A DNA stretch of 31,026 bases from Protostelium mycophagum (GCA_002081555.1 MZNV01000777.1:1-31026), one strand, 5' to 3'. Positions 21,611 through 31,026 are shown, counted from the first letter of the stretch. The notes: generated by a model from the sequence alone, not told the origin. Numbers and translations: made by a program.

Positions 21611-21690
21611 CAGGATTTGGTCAGATTCCCCACTTCTCGGTAGCACATTAATTACTGGGATTTTTAAAGTGGTGCAATCTGACCTCTGCA
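21611..21690 (+). mobile_element. MITE-like element, copy A (diverged)
   Basis: It begins CAGGATTTGGTCAGATTCCC, continues CACTTCTCGGTAGCACATTA and ends GCAATCTGACCTCTG, the same order as copy C, but the central palindrome is eroded. No coding capacity. Confidence 0.6.
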
Positions 21691-21995
21691 ATACACATAT
21701 TACCGTGGACACGGATTTGTACAAATACAAAATGAAAAATGATTGCGGTAACTACCGCTCTGTTGCTGTGAGTAACACGTTAATATTACCGTGTATCGTA
21801 TGGCAACTGTCGTTTGTCGAATATTGTTGATTTTCTGACATTTCATCATATTATCCGACACAAATTTTTTACACATCAATCGCCATGGTGTAAGATACGT
21901 CAATTCCATACCGCAGTTTTCTTCGCTAACTACCGCACTCTTTTGGGTTCCAATTAGTTTCTGTTGATGAACCGTTTTTAAGAAGCATATTATTG

Positions 21996-22085
21996 CAGGA
22001 TTTGGTCAGATCCCCCCACCACATTAAAAATCTCGGTAGTTAACGTGTTCGTTACCGAGAAGTGGGAAATCTGACCAAATCCTAG
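21996..22085 (-). mobile_element. MITE-like element, copy B
   Basis: About 90 bp with terminal inverted repeats CAGGATTTGGTCAGAT... and ...ATCTGACCAAATCCTAG. Inside is a nested palindrome TCTCGGTAGTTAACG / CGTTACCGAGA. It lies just beyond the stop of the ABHD17-like gene and is almost identical, in inverse orientation, to copy C 200 bp away. It is non-coding and could move only with a transposase from elsewhere. Confidence 0.8.
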
Positions 22086-22137
22086 AAGCATACTGCTTTC
22101 AGCCAACAAATCAGAGAGAACTTTACAAAAATATTTA

Positions 22138-23463
22138 TCAGAGGAAGGAGAAGAAAGGCTTCTTCTTTTCTAGTGGCTTTTCGTGCTTGTAGTTTTCTGC
22201 GTACTTTATAAACTCCTTCAGTTGGTCCATATATCCATTCCTGTTCTCCGTCAGATTGTACAGATTTTTTATTCTTTATTGCAGGATTTGGACAGATTCC
22301 CCCACTTCTCGGTAACGAACACGTTAACTACCGAGATTTTTAACGTGGTGGGGGGATCTGACCAAACTCTGTAATAGGTTTGAAGATTTGGAATTCTGTG
22401 CTTACTGTGCTTCAACATCGTTATGACCGGCTTCTTCAATGAACCAAGGTGTGTATTGTCGAGGTTGTCCCTCGGTCAGTTTGAACAATCCCTGAATTTT
22501 CTTCAATTTTTCCGAGAAATTTCTCGGAAAGCTTCCTGGAATTTTAACTGAATTCTATTTGAAATTTCACCTCGCCATGATCAAAATGAACCACATCGTC
22601 TTGTTTGCCGTGTATGACAAAGATCGGCGCATTGATGGACTTGATCTTGCTTCGATTATCAAAGAGATCACCAGGTATATATGTAGGAAAGCCTGTCAAG
22701 AAGGCTACACGTATACAAGACAGCAATCCACTCTGAATGATGACACCTGCCGCACACATGAGCCGTGTACATTGTATTACTGTGACATCAAACCTCTTAA
22801 AGGTTGTCCTTTGTCCGAGATTCTCTTCGCCATTTCACATGTTGGACCGCTGCCAAGTGATCTGCCCATACTGAAAGAAGGAATTAGTGACGTCACCAAA
22901 TCGATCCTCCAAACTCACAACATGATGTCTTCTGGGTTTACATTTTTGTTCTGTATTAGATGATTATAAACAGCCTCTATGTTTTGGAATACAGCTGCCT
23001 CTGAAGGAAATTCGATCTGTCAGTGTGAAAACGTGCTAGAATGAATCAAATGACCTTATTTCCTTCGGCGGTCGTTGTCACACCATAACCGGAATAATCG
23101 TAAGACACCATATTGACATTTAGATGATGGCTCAGTTCTCGCATCCATCCCTCGGCCATACTAAATTCCATATCAGTACAATGAGAATGAATCTTCTTTA
23201 AAAGAATGACGCGATGAAAAATGATCTCTGCGCACCCAAGATCCTCGCCATTTCCATGAGAGAAGATGATATTGGTTTTTCCTCTGTATAAGGTCATGAT
23301 CTCATAAACCTGAATTCAAATGGTAATGAAGGTACCCGCGCTCTGCTGGGAAGATTTGAACTGGAATTTTATGTCCACCTTTCGTCTGGATCATCTCATA
23401 TCCATGTCTGATGGGCGTCGTAGGAGGAGGAAAGAAGGCGAATTTGGCAACTTGTCCTCCCAT
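22138..23463 (-). CDS. ABHD17-like alpha/beta hydrolase (probable protein depalmitoylase)
   Basis: ATG 23463 opens MGGQVAKFAFFPPPTTPIRH; exons then give NIIFSHGNGEDLG (oxyanion region), WMRELSHHLNVNMVSYDYSG YG, the nucleophile elbow GRSLGSG (Ser), VIIQSGLLSCIRVAF, INAPIFVIHGKQDDVVHFDH (acid Asp) and WFIEEAGHNDVE (His), ending NGYMDQLKEFIKYAENYK ... FFSFL. About 270 residues, all typical of the ABHD17/FAM108 family, which removes palmitate from membrane proteins such as Ras and PSD-95. The N-terminal cysteine cluster of animal ABHD17 is missing; instead MGGQVA fits an N-myristoylation signal, so the membrane anchor may differ. The last intron contains MITE copy C. The join near 23040 is the least certain. 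Confidence 0.88.
22282..22373 (+). mobile_element. MITE-like element, copy C, inside the last ABHD17-like intron
   Basis: It begins CAGGATTTGGACAGATTCCC, has the core TTCTCGGTAACGAACACG / CGTTAACTACCGAGA and ends GGATCTGACCAAACTCTG. It lies between the GHNDVEAQ exon and the last coding exon, so it is spliced out. Compared with copy B it is inverted and differs at only a few positions, suggesting recent duplication or transposition. Confidence 0.8.
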
Positions 23464-23825
23464 TTTTGGTGTTTCGGTTTTGTGCCTCCATTTGGTGTTT
23501 CTGTTCGTTGTAAATTGAACCAAAATTTCCAAGAAGAGAGAAGGGCAAGGTTGAGATCTCTTGTTGCAACATCTACTGCGCGAGGCACTCTTACACGTGA
23601 GAATGTGACGTTTTGAATTTTGATGATCAGCGAGGTCCTCGAGGCTGTACATGACGAGATCAGTTTCGTGATTCAAATTTCAAATCTTACTACCATTAAA
23701 CATCTCATTCTCGCGGGTTATGTGCTCTGACACGTTCTACACAATTTCAGTCCAAACTTGACTGTACAATCAAATGAATCTTGACAATTCTTCAGAGGCA
23801 TCTTTGCATTGGACTCTTTTATTTT
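23464..23825. other. Intergenic between two minus-strand genes
   Basis: This is the upstream region of the ABHD17-like gene and the 3' flank of the BPI-like gene. Minus-strand frames run through it but have no coding character that I trust; an extra 5' exon is possible. Confidence 0.35.
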
Positions 23826-26053
23826 TCAGAATAGATTGATTCTCGCGAAGAAACCCTTCTCAATCAGCCCGAGGTTATATTTCACATTGTCCTTCAGAAT
23901 GTCGGCTGTCACTTGTCAGTCACCTCTTGGTGATGTTTCGACTCACGTATGTTTATGGGGTTTTTTAAGAGGATGGATTGAGGTTGGTTCGTGGGGAGGA
24001 TCTGGTGCAAGTAGTTGTTCAGCATCGTGGAAATCATGTGGATGTCGGTGTTGGATTCAAAGTTATACTGCTGGTCTCCCTCAAAATTCTGTGAAAAATC
24101 AACGAAATTCCACATAAAACCAATTTGATACGAGTTGTAGATGGAGAACTCGTGTTTATATTTTCAAACATCTCAAATTCTCTGCCAAAAAATTCTTTTT
24201 AACAAATTTCAAATAAATCTCACTGTTGCAATGAATGCGATGTCTTCATCCGCAAGTGTCGCATTCAGTTGCATCGATTGCAAGTCGTGTGCCAAAAGCT
24301 CCAGATTGACATTGGCTGTCAGATTGACACCCAGATCCATCTTGACGTAATCTCCGCGGCCGTTGCTCTGGGCGACCTGGGCTTGAGTAATAACCTTCGG
24401 GGCAACATTGTCTTTATGCATAGAAATCGACGTGTCTTCACTCAAAGCAAGGGTCAGGTTCATGCCGTCTGGAATATTCAGCGAAATTTCGGGGAAATTT
24501 CATGGATTATATGCTCACATTGAGAGAGGGGAGATATCTTTTCATTGTTAAGATAGTCAACTCCGGTGAACAAAAGACATCTCAACATGTCCTCGTGCAC
24601 AAAAACCTATGATATCATCAGAAAATTCTTCTAAAAATAGAACAGGGTACAGTCTACAACGAAAATAGAATTAAAAACTCACGTCAACACTGCCACTCAT
24701 CGCGTAATCTGCATCAGTGAAGACTGGACAACTTGTCGCATTCGTGTGATTCGCGTAAGAGCTTCCGTTAATGTACAACTCCAACCTGCCATTCACAACT
24801 TGGGGTGCAGATATGGGCGTAACATCTGTCAAATGTCAGACGTCAAATGTCAATGATGCTTTCTGGAGGAGTTGCAAAAAAAATTGTGAATATAATGTCG
24901 TGCAAGACAGTTGTAGACATGAAGAACACAAAATTGTTGAGATCTATTTTATCAGACAAATTTTATTTCAGAGACACGATGTCAGAATTTAATTTTTATT
25001 AAATAAAAAATAAATTTATTTTTGCTAAAGGCGTTTGTTGCCGCCAAAAACATAAAATGTAAAGCAAATAGATTGGAATTAATTCGGATACATAGAACAT
25101 AATTTGTTCTCCATACCAAGGTAGAGGACGGGTTTGATGGGGACTTGGAAGTTCCATTCATTAATGAGACTGCTGATGGCAGTGTTAATGGGTCCGCTGA
25201 TGACATTTAAAGCTGAGGGGAGAAGCTTGTAAGATTTAGGTAATGTAATGAGAATTCGAAAAACAAAGTCAGGAATCGTATCATGAAGATGGAAGATCAA
25301 CCTTGATAGCTGTGATTAGGGAAGGGACGAGTGCTTGGAGATCCGGTTGATTAAAGTCTGTCGGGGTCAATTCAAGTTCGGATGGTGTTTGATTTACTTA
25401 TTGAAGTGTATTCTATATCAACGAATGTGTTGAATATGTCAAAAGTGGGCCTGCGAGTCTTTTGATTGAAACCCATTTTAATTGAGGTGTGAATGGTGGT
25501 CTGATTCAATGTTCCGACTGAATACATTCCATTATAGAGACCCACAGAGAGATTGACACGAAAATCGACATTAATAGGACCACTTTCATGTCAGAATGGA
25601 TGAATCAATCAAGGATTACATCACTTACACGGACACAACCAAGGTGGAGGGATCTGTAGATGAGAGATCTATTTTCTCGACATCATATTTGGTAATGGCG
25701 GCGTCAGCGACCTGCGTGAAGATTGAGCGGCTATATGATCTTCGATTGAGAAAATTACCTTAAACCAAGGGTATGGTGTCGTTATGTTAGGAAGTCCAAC
25801 TATAGATGTTGTCAGCGCGAGCAGACGATATGATAATTCATCTCACAATCGGGAACGGCAAAAGTCTGTGGCAAAAAGAGTTCTATCGTCTTGCGACGCG
25901 CAGTGATGAAATTGGATAGATCAAAGAGCTTCACGCCGACCCTATATGCATGAGTTTTGATTTTAATCTCTTCGCTCACTTCAATCCAGCGTTACTCTGT
26001 GATGACACAAGAGCCAACCAAGTCAAGAAGACGAAGAGCTTGATTCCATGCAT
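23826..26053 (-). CDS. Secreted BPI/LBP-like lipid-binding (TULIP) protein
   Basis: About eleven exons join in phase into roughly 490-500 residues, the size of BPI, LBP and CETP. ATG 26053 opens a clear signal peptide (MHGIKLFVFLTWLALVSSQ) with cleavage near SNAG. The amphipathic barrel strands (VDFRVNLSVGLYNG, SIKMGFNQKTRRPTFDIF), the helix VISGPINTAISSLINEW, the linker PQVVNGRLELYINGSS and AMSGSVDVFVHEDML (the second barrel's start, as in BPI's '...L.sE...') follow in the family's order, with a short ILKDNVKYNLGLIEKGFFA end. Two Asn-x-Ser/Thr sites are seen near NGSSYANHT. Homologues bind bacterial lipopolysaccharide or carry lipids; in a bacterivorous protist a role in handling bacterial envelopes is an inference. 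Intron 24825-25118 is the longest and AT-rich. Confidence 0.82.
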
Positions 26054-26347
26054 CGTCGTCTTTTATGGCGAAGAACTGCTGATCTGCAATCCCGTCGATC
26101 CCGCGGAATAACCCACAAAGACTTCCCGTTTTTTTCTGGCGCGAAGAGCATCAAAAACATGATCAAAGGACAATGTTGTACAATAGGTTTCATGGGTGTT
26201 AAGAATTATACAGATGTTCGACGAACTTTGTGTCAGAGGATTTGGATACATCTTTTCCATCAGGATGTACATCAGAACAAGGAATAATTTTTGGTGTAGA
26301 CAACCTGATTTCTTTTTGATCGTGTGTACAAGTGACAATCGTCTTTA
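26054..26347. other. Intergenic, upstream of the BPI-like gene
   Basis: About 290 bases between the BPI-like start and the phosphatase stop, both on the minus strand. No separate gene is supported. It should hold the promoter of the BPI-like gene. Confidence 0.4.
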
Positions 26348-26967
26348 TCAATCCCTGATGTAATCTGTGACTGTGACCTCGAAGCTGTACCCCTCGAGTT
26401 CTTTTGAACTGTGAAAAGTCAGTTACTCGATCTATGGATGATTGTTCCGTGCATTGGACAGTGCCTCCATCCACATCCGTCCTTTAAATTCGAAAATGAT
26501 AAGCGATCATAAGATGGACGTACTTTTCCAAAATCTGTTTGACCATCGCTATGGTCGGTGGACCGAACCCACCAGACTGTCCATAAGTCTTTATCGTCTT
26601 GTTATCTCTATCTATTGTCAAGATACCTCCCCCTAACACCTGTTCATGGTCGGAAAAGAATGTTGTGACTCAGGCGAGATCTTGAAACGGTTGCCTAAAA
26701 TAAGAAGAGATAAGACGTACCTCTAACTTCTCATTTGAGCCGAGAGAACCTGCGATATTAGAATTAAGATTAGGGGTTGATCATCGTGACAGAACGCAAC
26801 TTACCATAGAATCTGTTATATATGTGCGAATGGTATTTCACAGGCTCTGATATGATGTATAATCGGCTCCTCTTTGTGACTGAATTTGTGACTTTGGCCA
26901 CGATGTATTTTTCATCTCCATCGTGAGATATAGAAGTGATATAGGTGACCTCCTCTGGTGACTGCAT
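26348..26967 (-). CDS. Janus/Ocnus family, phosphohistidine phosphatase (PHPT1)-like
   Basis: Four exons give about 120 residues, the size of 14-kDa PHPT1. ATG 26967 opens MQSPEEVTYITSISHDGDEK. Family features: EKYIVAKV strand, VKYHSHIYNRFYG with the catalytic His (YHADIY in animals), VLGGGILTIDRDNKTIKTYG and SGGFGPPT, matching LGGGRI...KKI.VYG.S..YGPA, and a closing strand GYSFEVTVTDYIRD. The last exon begins after a CACAG acceptor at about 26405, across a roughly 110-nt intron; the alternative of reading on at 26474 gives a long unrelated tail and is rejected. Known members remove phosphate from histidine or lysine in proteins; substrates here are unknown. Confidence 0.85.
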
Positions 26968-27322
26968 GAGTTGCGAGAAGAACTACCATGGCAACTTGGG
27001 TGTTTTACTCGAACATTCGAAGAATCTTCCTGCTGCTACAACAAGACACCACCAGCAAACCTCTTTCGCCAGTCAAAAAAGAAAATAAATGCTGAGTGAG
27101 AAATGTCCAGCAAAGTAAAATATCACCTTCGACACTTGTGATCACCTGTTGGTTCCATTAGAACCCCAAAGTGTTGTTGAAAATGTTCATTAGAGCATGC
27201 ACGGCTCATCACCAGACACCAAAACAAAGACATGAATAACAAAGGTAAAATGAATAAGAATATAAAAAGACATTCTCCCGTAGAAATGTTCAATCCGCAA
27301 AAGCCTTTATCGATAGAGCAAT
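26968..27322. other. Intergenic, no gene seen
   Basis: A 355-base spacer between the phosphatase start and the RPL26 stop. I looked for a box C/D snoRNA around a TGATGA on the minus strand near 27215 but found no matching D box. Nothing else is evident. Confidence 0.45.
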
Positions 27323-28032
27323 TTAGTTGGTGACGGCGGGGGCAGAGCTGGCCTCAGTGGCGGAGACCTTTCCCTTCAATCCCTTGGCGGCGTTTCTGCC
27401 GGCGGCCTTTCTGTCGAGCAGATCCTTTCTGTCGTTGTCCATCTTCAGCTTGACGATCTGGCAGTTGGAGGGCTCAACTCCGATTTGAACAGTCTGTCCT
27501 AACAAATGGTCATGATCACATCTAGACATAAAAAATAAAGGGGCAAAGAGATTTTGTGATATGAAAGGTAAATCAGAGATCACATAAATAAAAGTAAAGA
27601 ACTTACCGTTGGCCTTGTCGCGGGTGATCTTCTCGACGTGGATAACGTACTTGCGTCTGTAGACAGAGATAACCTTTCCGCTGCTTCCCTTCAATGATCC
27701 AGTGACAATGGTAACCTCATCGTCCTTGCGGATGGGGGTAGAGCGAACCTGAAAAATAAGGATGGAATTTAAAGATTAATCATCTATATGAGACTCACGT
27801 TGTACTTCTCTCTGAGCTCCTTGGAAAGGGGAGCAGACATGCGGTGTCTTCTCTCAAGAGAACCGGCGCTGAAGTGAGCCTTTCTTTGCTTTCTGCGGGA
27901 GGAGGAGACGTCTACATGATGAATGAGATCCATATGTTATTCCACATCTCCACAAGCCATCATGTATTAACAATATAAAGACACTGGGATCTATAGAGGA
28001 TGGATGCTGAGCTCACCTTTGGAGAACTTCAT
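27323..28032 (-). CDS. RPL26: 60S ribosomal protein L26 (uL24)
   Basis: Four exons give about 147 residues. The first holds only 16 coding bases (ATG 28032, MKFSK), a common pattern for ribosomal protein genes. Then come [60 protein letters not shown] (the KOW motif), [16 protein letters not shown] and the L26-specific [19 protein letters not shown] with a Lys/Ala-rich tail. The order and spacing match eukaryotic L26 throughout. It sits near the exit tunnel of the large subunit. It is divergent from HPRT with a 162-bp gap. Confidence 0.95.
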
Positions 28033-28194
28033 TTCTGACGATTGCTTCTGCGGATTGGCCTTCTGCTGAACAAAGAGGACGCGAAAACAAAGCTCTTCAA
28101 TCCTTTCCCTTTTTATTTTCAACTTGAAACTTTTTTCAACTTTTTAGAAAAAATCAGAATTTATCAGAAAAGTTCTCGAATACAATAATACAAT
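28033..28194. promoter_or_regulatory. Shared divergent promoter region, RPL26 and HPRT
   Basis: The start codons of two housekeeping genes on opposite strands are 162 bp apart, so both promoters and both 5' UTRs must fit here. It contains polypyrimidine tracts (CCTTTCCCTTTTTATTTTC, about 28106-28124), usual near ribosomal protein gene starts, but no clear TATA box. Shared control is inferred. Confidence 0.55.
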
Positions 28195-28973
28195 ATGGCA
28201 ACAAATGAAGTCGATGGACAATACATGGAACGTATCCTGTATACCAAGGAGGACATTCAAAAGAGAATCGCTGAGCTTGGCGCGGAGATCACTGCTCACT
28301 ACAAGGGCGAAGAGGTAGATTTGATGGAGAGACATCTCTGATGGACCAGGTCGTCATTGTTGGTGTCCTCAAAGGAGCTTTCATCTTCATGGCTGATCTC
28401 GTAAGAACTTTTGACTTCCCTTGCATTATGGACTTTTTGGCCGTTTCATCCTACGGAAACTCAACAGTGTCTTCAGGAAATGTCAAGATTGTTATGGAGT
28501 GAGTATCATCCTAATCAGAAGATCCATTTTTTGACATCTCCAAGCACAAGAACTGATCTGAGCGGAAAGCACGTGCTCATCGTCGAGGACATTTGTGACA
28601 CCGGTACGTCTTCATTATCACTCTCTCTAAACATCAAAGGTCTCACCCTTCACTACCTTCTCGAGCTCCTCCGCGCCAGAAAGCCAAAGAGTTTAGGTGT
28701 CTTTGTTTTATGTACTCTCACCATATAGATTGACCATCTCCAGAGACCTGCGTCTTCTTACAGAAATCCGCATGCTTGAAGGTCCCAGATCTAAAATTGA
28801 GATGGGTTGGCTTCCAGTCTGAGCCCGTTTTTGTCGTCGGTTATGGACTCGACAGAGCCGAAGAATTCAGAAATTTGAGTGAGTTTTGCATCATGAAATT
28901 TACGATCCACGCTGAGACTAAATAGATTACGTTGGAGAATTGAAGCAGGAGTTTTTTGCCAAGAAGCAATAAA
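28195..28973 (+). CDS. HPRT: Hypoxanthine-guanine phosphoribosyltransferase
   Basis: Six or seven exons give about 200 residues. ATG 28195 opens MATNEVDGQYMERILYTKED; then VVIVGVLKGAFIFMADLVR, FLAVSSYGNSTVSSGNVKIV, the PRPP-binding loop LIVEDICDTG (Asp-Thr-Gly; split by an intron after the Gly), LLELLRARKPKSLETCVFL and the purine-side VGFQSEPVFVVGYGLDRAEE, ending YVGELKQEFFAKKQ. The enzyme salvages hypoxanthine and guanine to IMP and GMP in the cytosol. The C-terminal half (RARKPKSL, FVVGYGLD.AE..RNL.YVGEL) looks like bacterial and protozoan HPRTs. An AATAAA at 29026-29031 lies about 55 bases after the stop. Confidence 0.93.
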
Positions 28974-29025
28974 GGCAAAGAGTGAGAGTTTTATTTCAGC
29001 ATGAAATGTGTTTTTATGGCTCTAA

Positions 29026-29031
29026 AATAAA
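29026..29031 (+). terminator. Putative polyadenylation signal AATAAA of HPRT
   Basis: This is a canonical hexamer about 53 bases after the HPRT stop codon in an AT-rich 3' flank. Confidence 0.5.
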
Positions 29032-29688
29032 ATTACTAGTCACTTTATCGCGAAAAGATATAGAGTTGTTTTGGGTTTAGGGTTTTAAGTTCCATTCGTA
29101 ATTGTTCAGGACCAAAGATTGCAAAGCAAATAAAATGGTGGCAGAGCCGCAATATGATCGTTGTGATGGAGTGATGCTCTTTGTTGGTATCGACTAAATG
29201 ATCTTGAAGATCATCGGTGAGTATTGTCTTTTACATTCAAGGAAATTCAGAGCGAGCACCTTATTTTCGCGAATAAAAGAACTTGAACCGTTGTAGAAGA
29301 CACTCTTATTCTGAACAGGTCCCTGACAACTTGAAAGGTTCTGATAAGCCATGGAGATGAGGTGACAGTGAAGACAAAGTCTTCGGCACTTTCGTACTTC
29401 CTGGTGTTCGTACACATTGTCCGATTTCCCCAAAACCGCAGCACAAATATTTTTCGAGAAGAAATTTCAAGGTGTAGATTGTCTGGGAGATTACGCCTTG
29501 TGGGAAAATGCACTACCAAATTACGTTACCAAGTGTACGTCTCGGTAAGTAACGTCATAATTCGACTAACCTTTAGACAGGTCCTTAACACTTGGTTTTC
29601 TGCGCTTGATTACCATATCGAGCTCACCTCTCAGTGAACAACAAGACACACGCACGTCACAACATCACTCACAACGAACGCCACGAAA
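29032..29688. other. Intergenic, no supported gene
   Basis: About 650 bases. A minus-strand frame at 29247-29519 is open (90 codons), but no domain or good splice sites support it. The 3' end should hold the promoter of the secreted mucin-like protein. Confidence 0.4.
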
Positions 29689-31026
29689 ATGTATAAGAAA
29701 CTACTGCTAGCACTTGTCCTCTTTACAATTGCAGAGGCGAATGACTGCGAAGACGGGTATAACTACTGTCCGAGCATCAACGCCTGCTACGAACCCACCC
29801 AATACAACTGCGCACCTGACCTCTACAACGGGCAGACCAGACTCTGCGGGGCCGGAACCGTCTCCTGCAACGACGTCTGCATTTCCGAGTGCGCCTACAC
29901 CTGTAACTCTAACGATGGAACGGTGGGTGTCATGATCAGACATCGATTTTGGAATGACATGATCACAGTACGCCCCGAAACCCGACAGAACCTGTCCTCC
30001 TCCTCCGTCTTGTTCTTCCAACCAGATCGGATGTGGGGCGGCCTGCTATAACTCCTCCCAATTCTGTTGTGTCTCTGGCAACCCCACCGACATCAAGAGC
30101 TGCCCATCCTCTGATGAGCAGTTCTGCGAGCCCTCTTCTACCTCCATCATCGTATTATATAACGTCGGATCTCTTTATGACGGCCAACTCCGTCTGAACC
30201 ACGGTGAGAATTTTTCCCACCACAATTAGATATTTGAATTTCAAAATGTGACTTGCTAAAGGACCCGGAGCTTTCAATGTCAACTTCACTCTCTGCGAAG
30301 GAGTCCTCACCGACAACCGCGGCCAGACCTGCTATATCTCCGACTCGTACCAACTACAATGCAACACCCCTCCTCAAACAGACAACTACCTAGGCTTCTG
30401 TTTAGAGGGTGATTACCTCAGCTACAACGGTCAGAACTTGTGGTACGAGTGCGATGTTGGTACCGGCGGTTCCAATTTGTACACACGTCCCATCGACAAT
30501 TTGGCATGCTCTGCTGTGTATTTACTTGTCCAAGAGAAGAACAATGATACTCCTTACCCCATTTGCCCCAGTGTACCCACAACTAGCTCCATGGCGAGTT
30601 CTACTACGAGCTCGACCAGCTCCACTAGCTCTTCAACCACCAAGCCAGCCACAACTAGCTCCACAACTAGCTCTATGGCGAGTTCTACTACTAGTTCTTT
30701 AACCACCAAGCCAGCCATAACTAGTTCCAGAACTAGCTCCATGGCGAGTTCTACTACTAGCTCTTCAACCACTGAGCCATCTACTAGCTCGACCACTAGC
30801 TCTTCAACCACCAAACCAGCTACTACTAGCTCTACAACTACTGTGCCAGCTACAAGTAGTTCTACAACTACTTCTAGCCACAAACCTCATCCCACTACAA
30901 GCGAAGAGCCTTGCCCAACTACTTCTAGTGAGAAGCCTCACTCCACTACAACTAGCCACAAACCCCACCCCACCACTTCCAGTGAGAAACCTTGCCCCAC
31001 CACAACCAGTCACAAGCCTCATCCCA
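29689..31026 (+). CDS. Secreted cysteine-rich protein with mucin-like Ser/Thr/Pro tail, truncated at the right edge
   Basis: Exons 29689-29922, 30026-30203 and 30262 to the edge join in phase and are open to the last base. A signal peptide (MYKKLLLALVLFTIAEA) leads to a Cys-rich part with a repeated C...(A)CY.(P/S)(T/S)Q(Y/F).C motif: INACYEPTQYNC and GAACYNSSQFCC. Next is a module of about 120 residues (LYDGQLRL, FTLCEGVLTDNRGQTCYI, LSYNGQNLWYECDVGTGG) of a kind seen in fungal and protist secreted proteins, often labelled carbohydrate-binding or glucanase-associated. From about 30580 the chain is almost only Ser, Thr, Pro and Lys, expected to be O-glycosylated. It resembles coat or cell-wall proteins. 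What follows, for instance a GPI anchor, lies outside the window. Confidence 0.82.
30580..31026 (+). repeat. Coding tandem repeats, two types
   Basis: First half: units such as SSMASSTTSSSTTKPATT (about 30590-30870), with codons favouring ACTAGC and ACTACT. Second half: units TTSSEKPCPTTTSHKPHP, with Cys or His alternating (30880 to the edge). The DNA is nearly as repetitive as the protein, so length variation between strains is likely. Confidence 0.8.

Noticed and set aside
26199-26474. Long minus-strand frame as C-terminus of the phosphatase
   Set aside because: Splicing to the CACAG acceptor at about 26405 gives the family-typical short end GYSFEVTVTDYIRD and a normal total length.
27100-27240. 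Box C/D snoRNA candidate on the minus strand
   Set aside because: A TGATGA is present, but no CTGA D box or terminal stem was found at the right spacing.
29068-29090. Telomere-like TTTAGGG
   Set aside because: Only about one and a half units (GGGTTTAGGGTTTT); too short to call interstitial telomere.
1-31026. CRISPR arrays, bacterial operons, prophage
   Set aside because: No direct repeats with regular spacers and no bacterial gene layout; spliceosomal introns are everywhere.

Overview
The window reads as nuclear DNA of a free-living, intron-rich protist, most likely an amoebozoan (a protosteloid amoeba is my guess, not proven). Genes are split by many short spliceosomal introns, mostly about 36-51 nt, with GTGAGT/GTAAGT donors and TAG/CAG acceptors. 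Genes lie close together on both strands, the code looks standard, and products include eukaryotic ribosomal protein L26, an ArfGAP, a FHA-RING ligase, HPRT, a Janus-type phosphatase and a one-piece eukaryotic tRNA-Asn. Because introns are so short, nearly all real proteins had to be assembled by joining frames; single open frames are mostly misleading.

Layout. 1-0.4 kb: edge of a gag-like retroelement (-). 1.05-2.5 kb: receptor-like protein with one EGF domain and about seven membrane segments (+). 2.7-3.8 kb: unrecognised gene (-), with further minus-strand exon candidates to 4.66 kb. 4.7-7.3 kb: RNF8-like FHA/coiled-coil/RING ubiquitin ligase with an extra C-terminal domain (+). 7.7-8.7 kb: single-pass membrane protein with a DUF218-like lumenal domain (-). 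9.55 kb: tRNA-Asn(GTT) (-). 9.6-11.1 kb: gene-poor. 11.1-12.9 kb: Crinkler-like nuclease-fold/kinase fusion (+). 12.9-14.25 kb: acidic/proline-rich protein (-). 14.45-17.65 kb: PH-ArfGAP (-). 18.5-20.3 kb: tRNA-guanine transglycosylase of an unusually bacterial (chlamydial-looking) type (+). 20.4-21.5 kb: two small minus-strand genes. 21.6-22.4 kb: cluster of MITE-like inverted repeats. 22.1-23.5 kb: ABHD17-like hydrolase (-). 23.8-26.05 kb: secreted BPI/LBP-like protein (-). 26.35-26.97 kb: Janus/PHPT1-like phosphatase (-). 27.3-28.03 kb: RPL26 (-), divergent from HPRT at 28.2-28.97 kb (+). 29.7 kb to the edge: secreted Cys-rich protein with a mucin-like tail (+), truncated by the window.

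There is no operon-like pathway; the genes are an ordinary eukaryotic mix (signalling, trafficking, purine salvage, translation, tRNA modification, secreted defence or coat proteins). The strongest unexplained structure is in the non-coding DNA: a palindromic MITE family, a recurring CGTTGTAGATG element that occurs in both orientations and often forms the 3' splice site, TGACGTCA palindromes in five introns, and a TTTTGGCGGGAAA motif in three separate introns of one gene.
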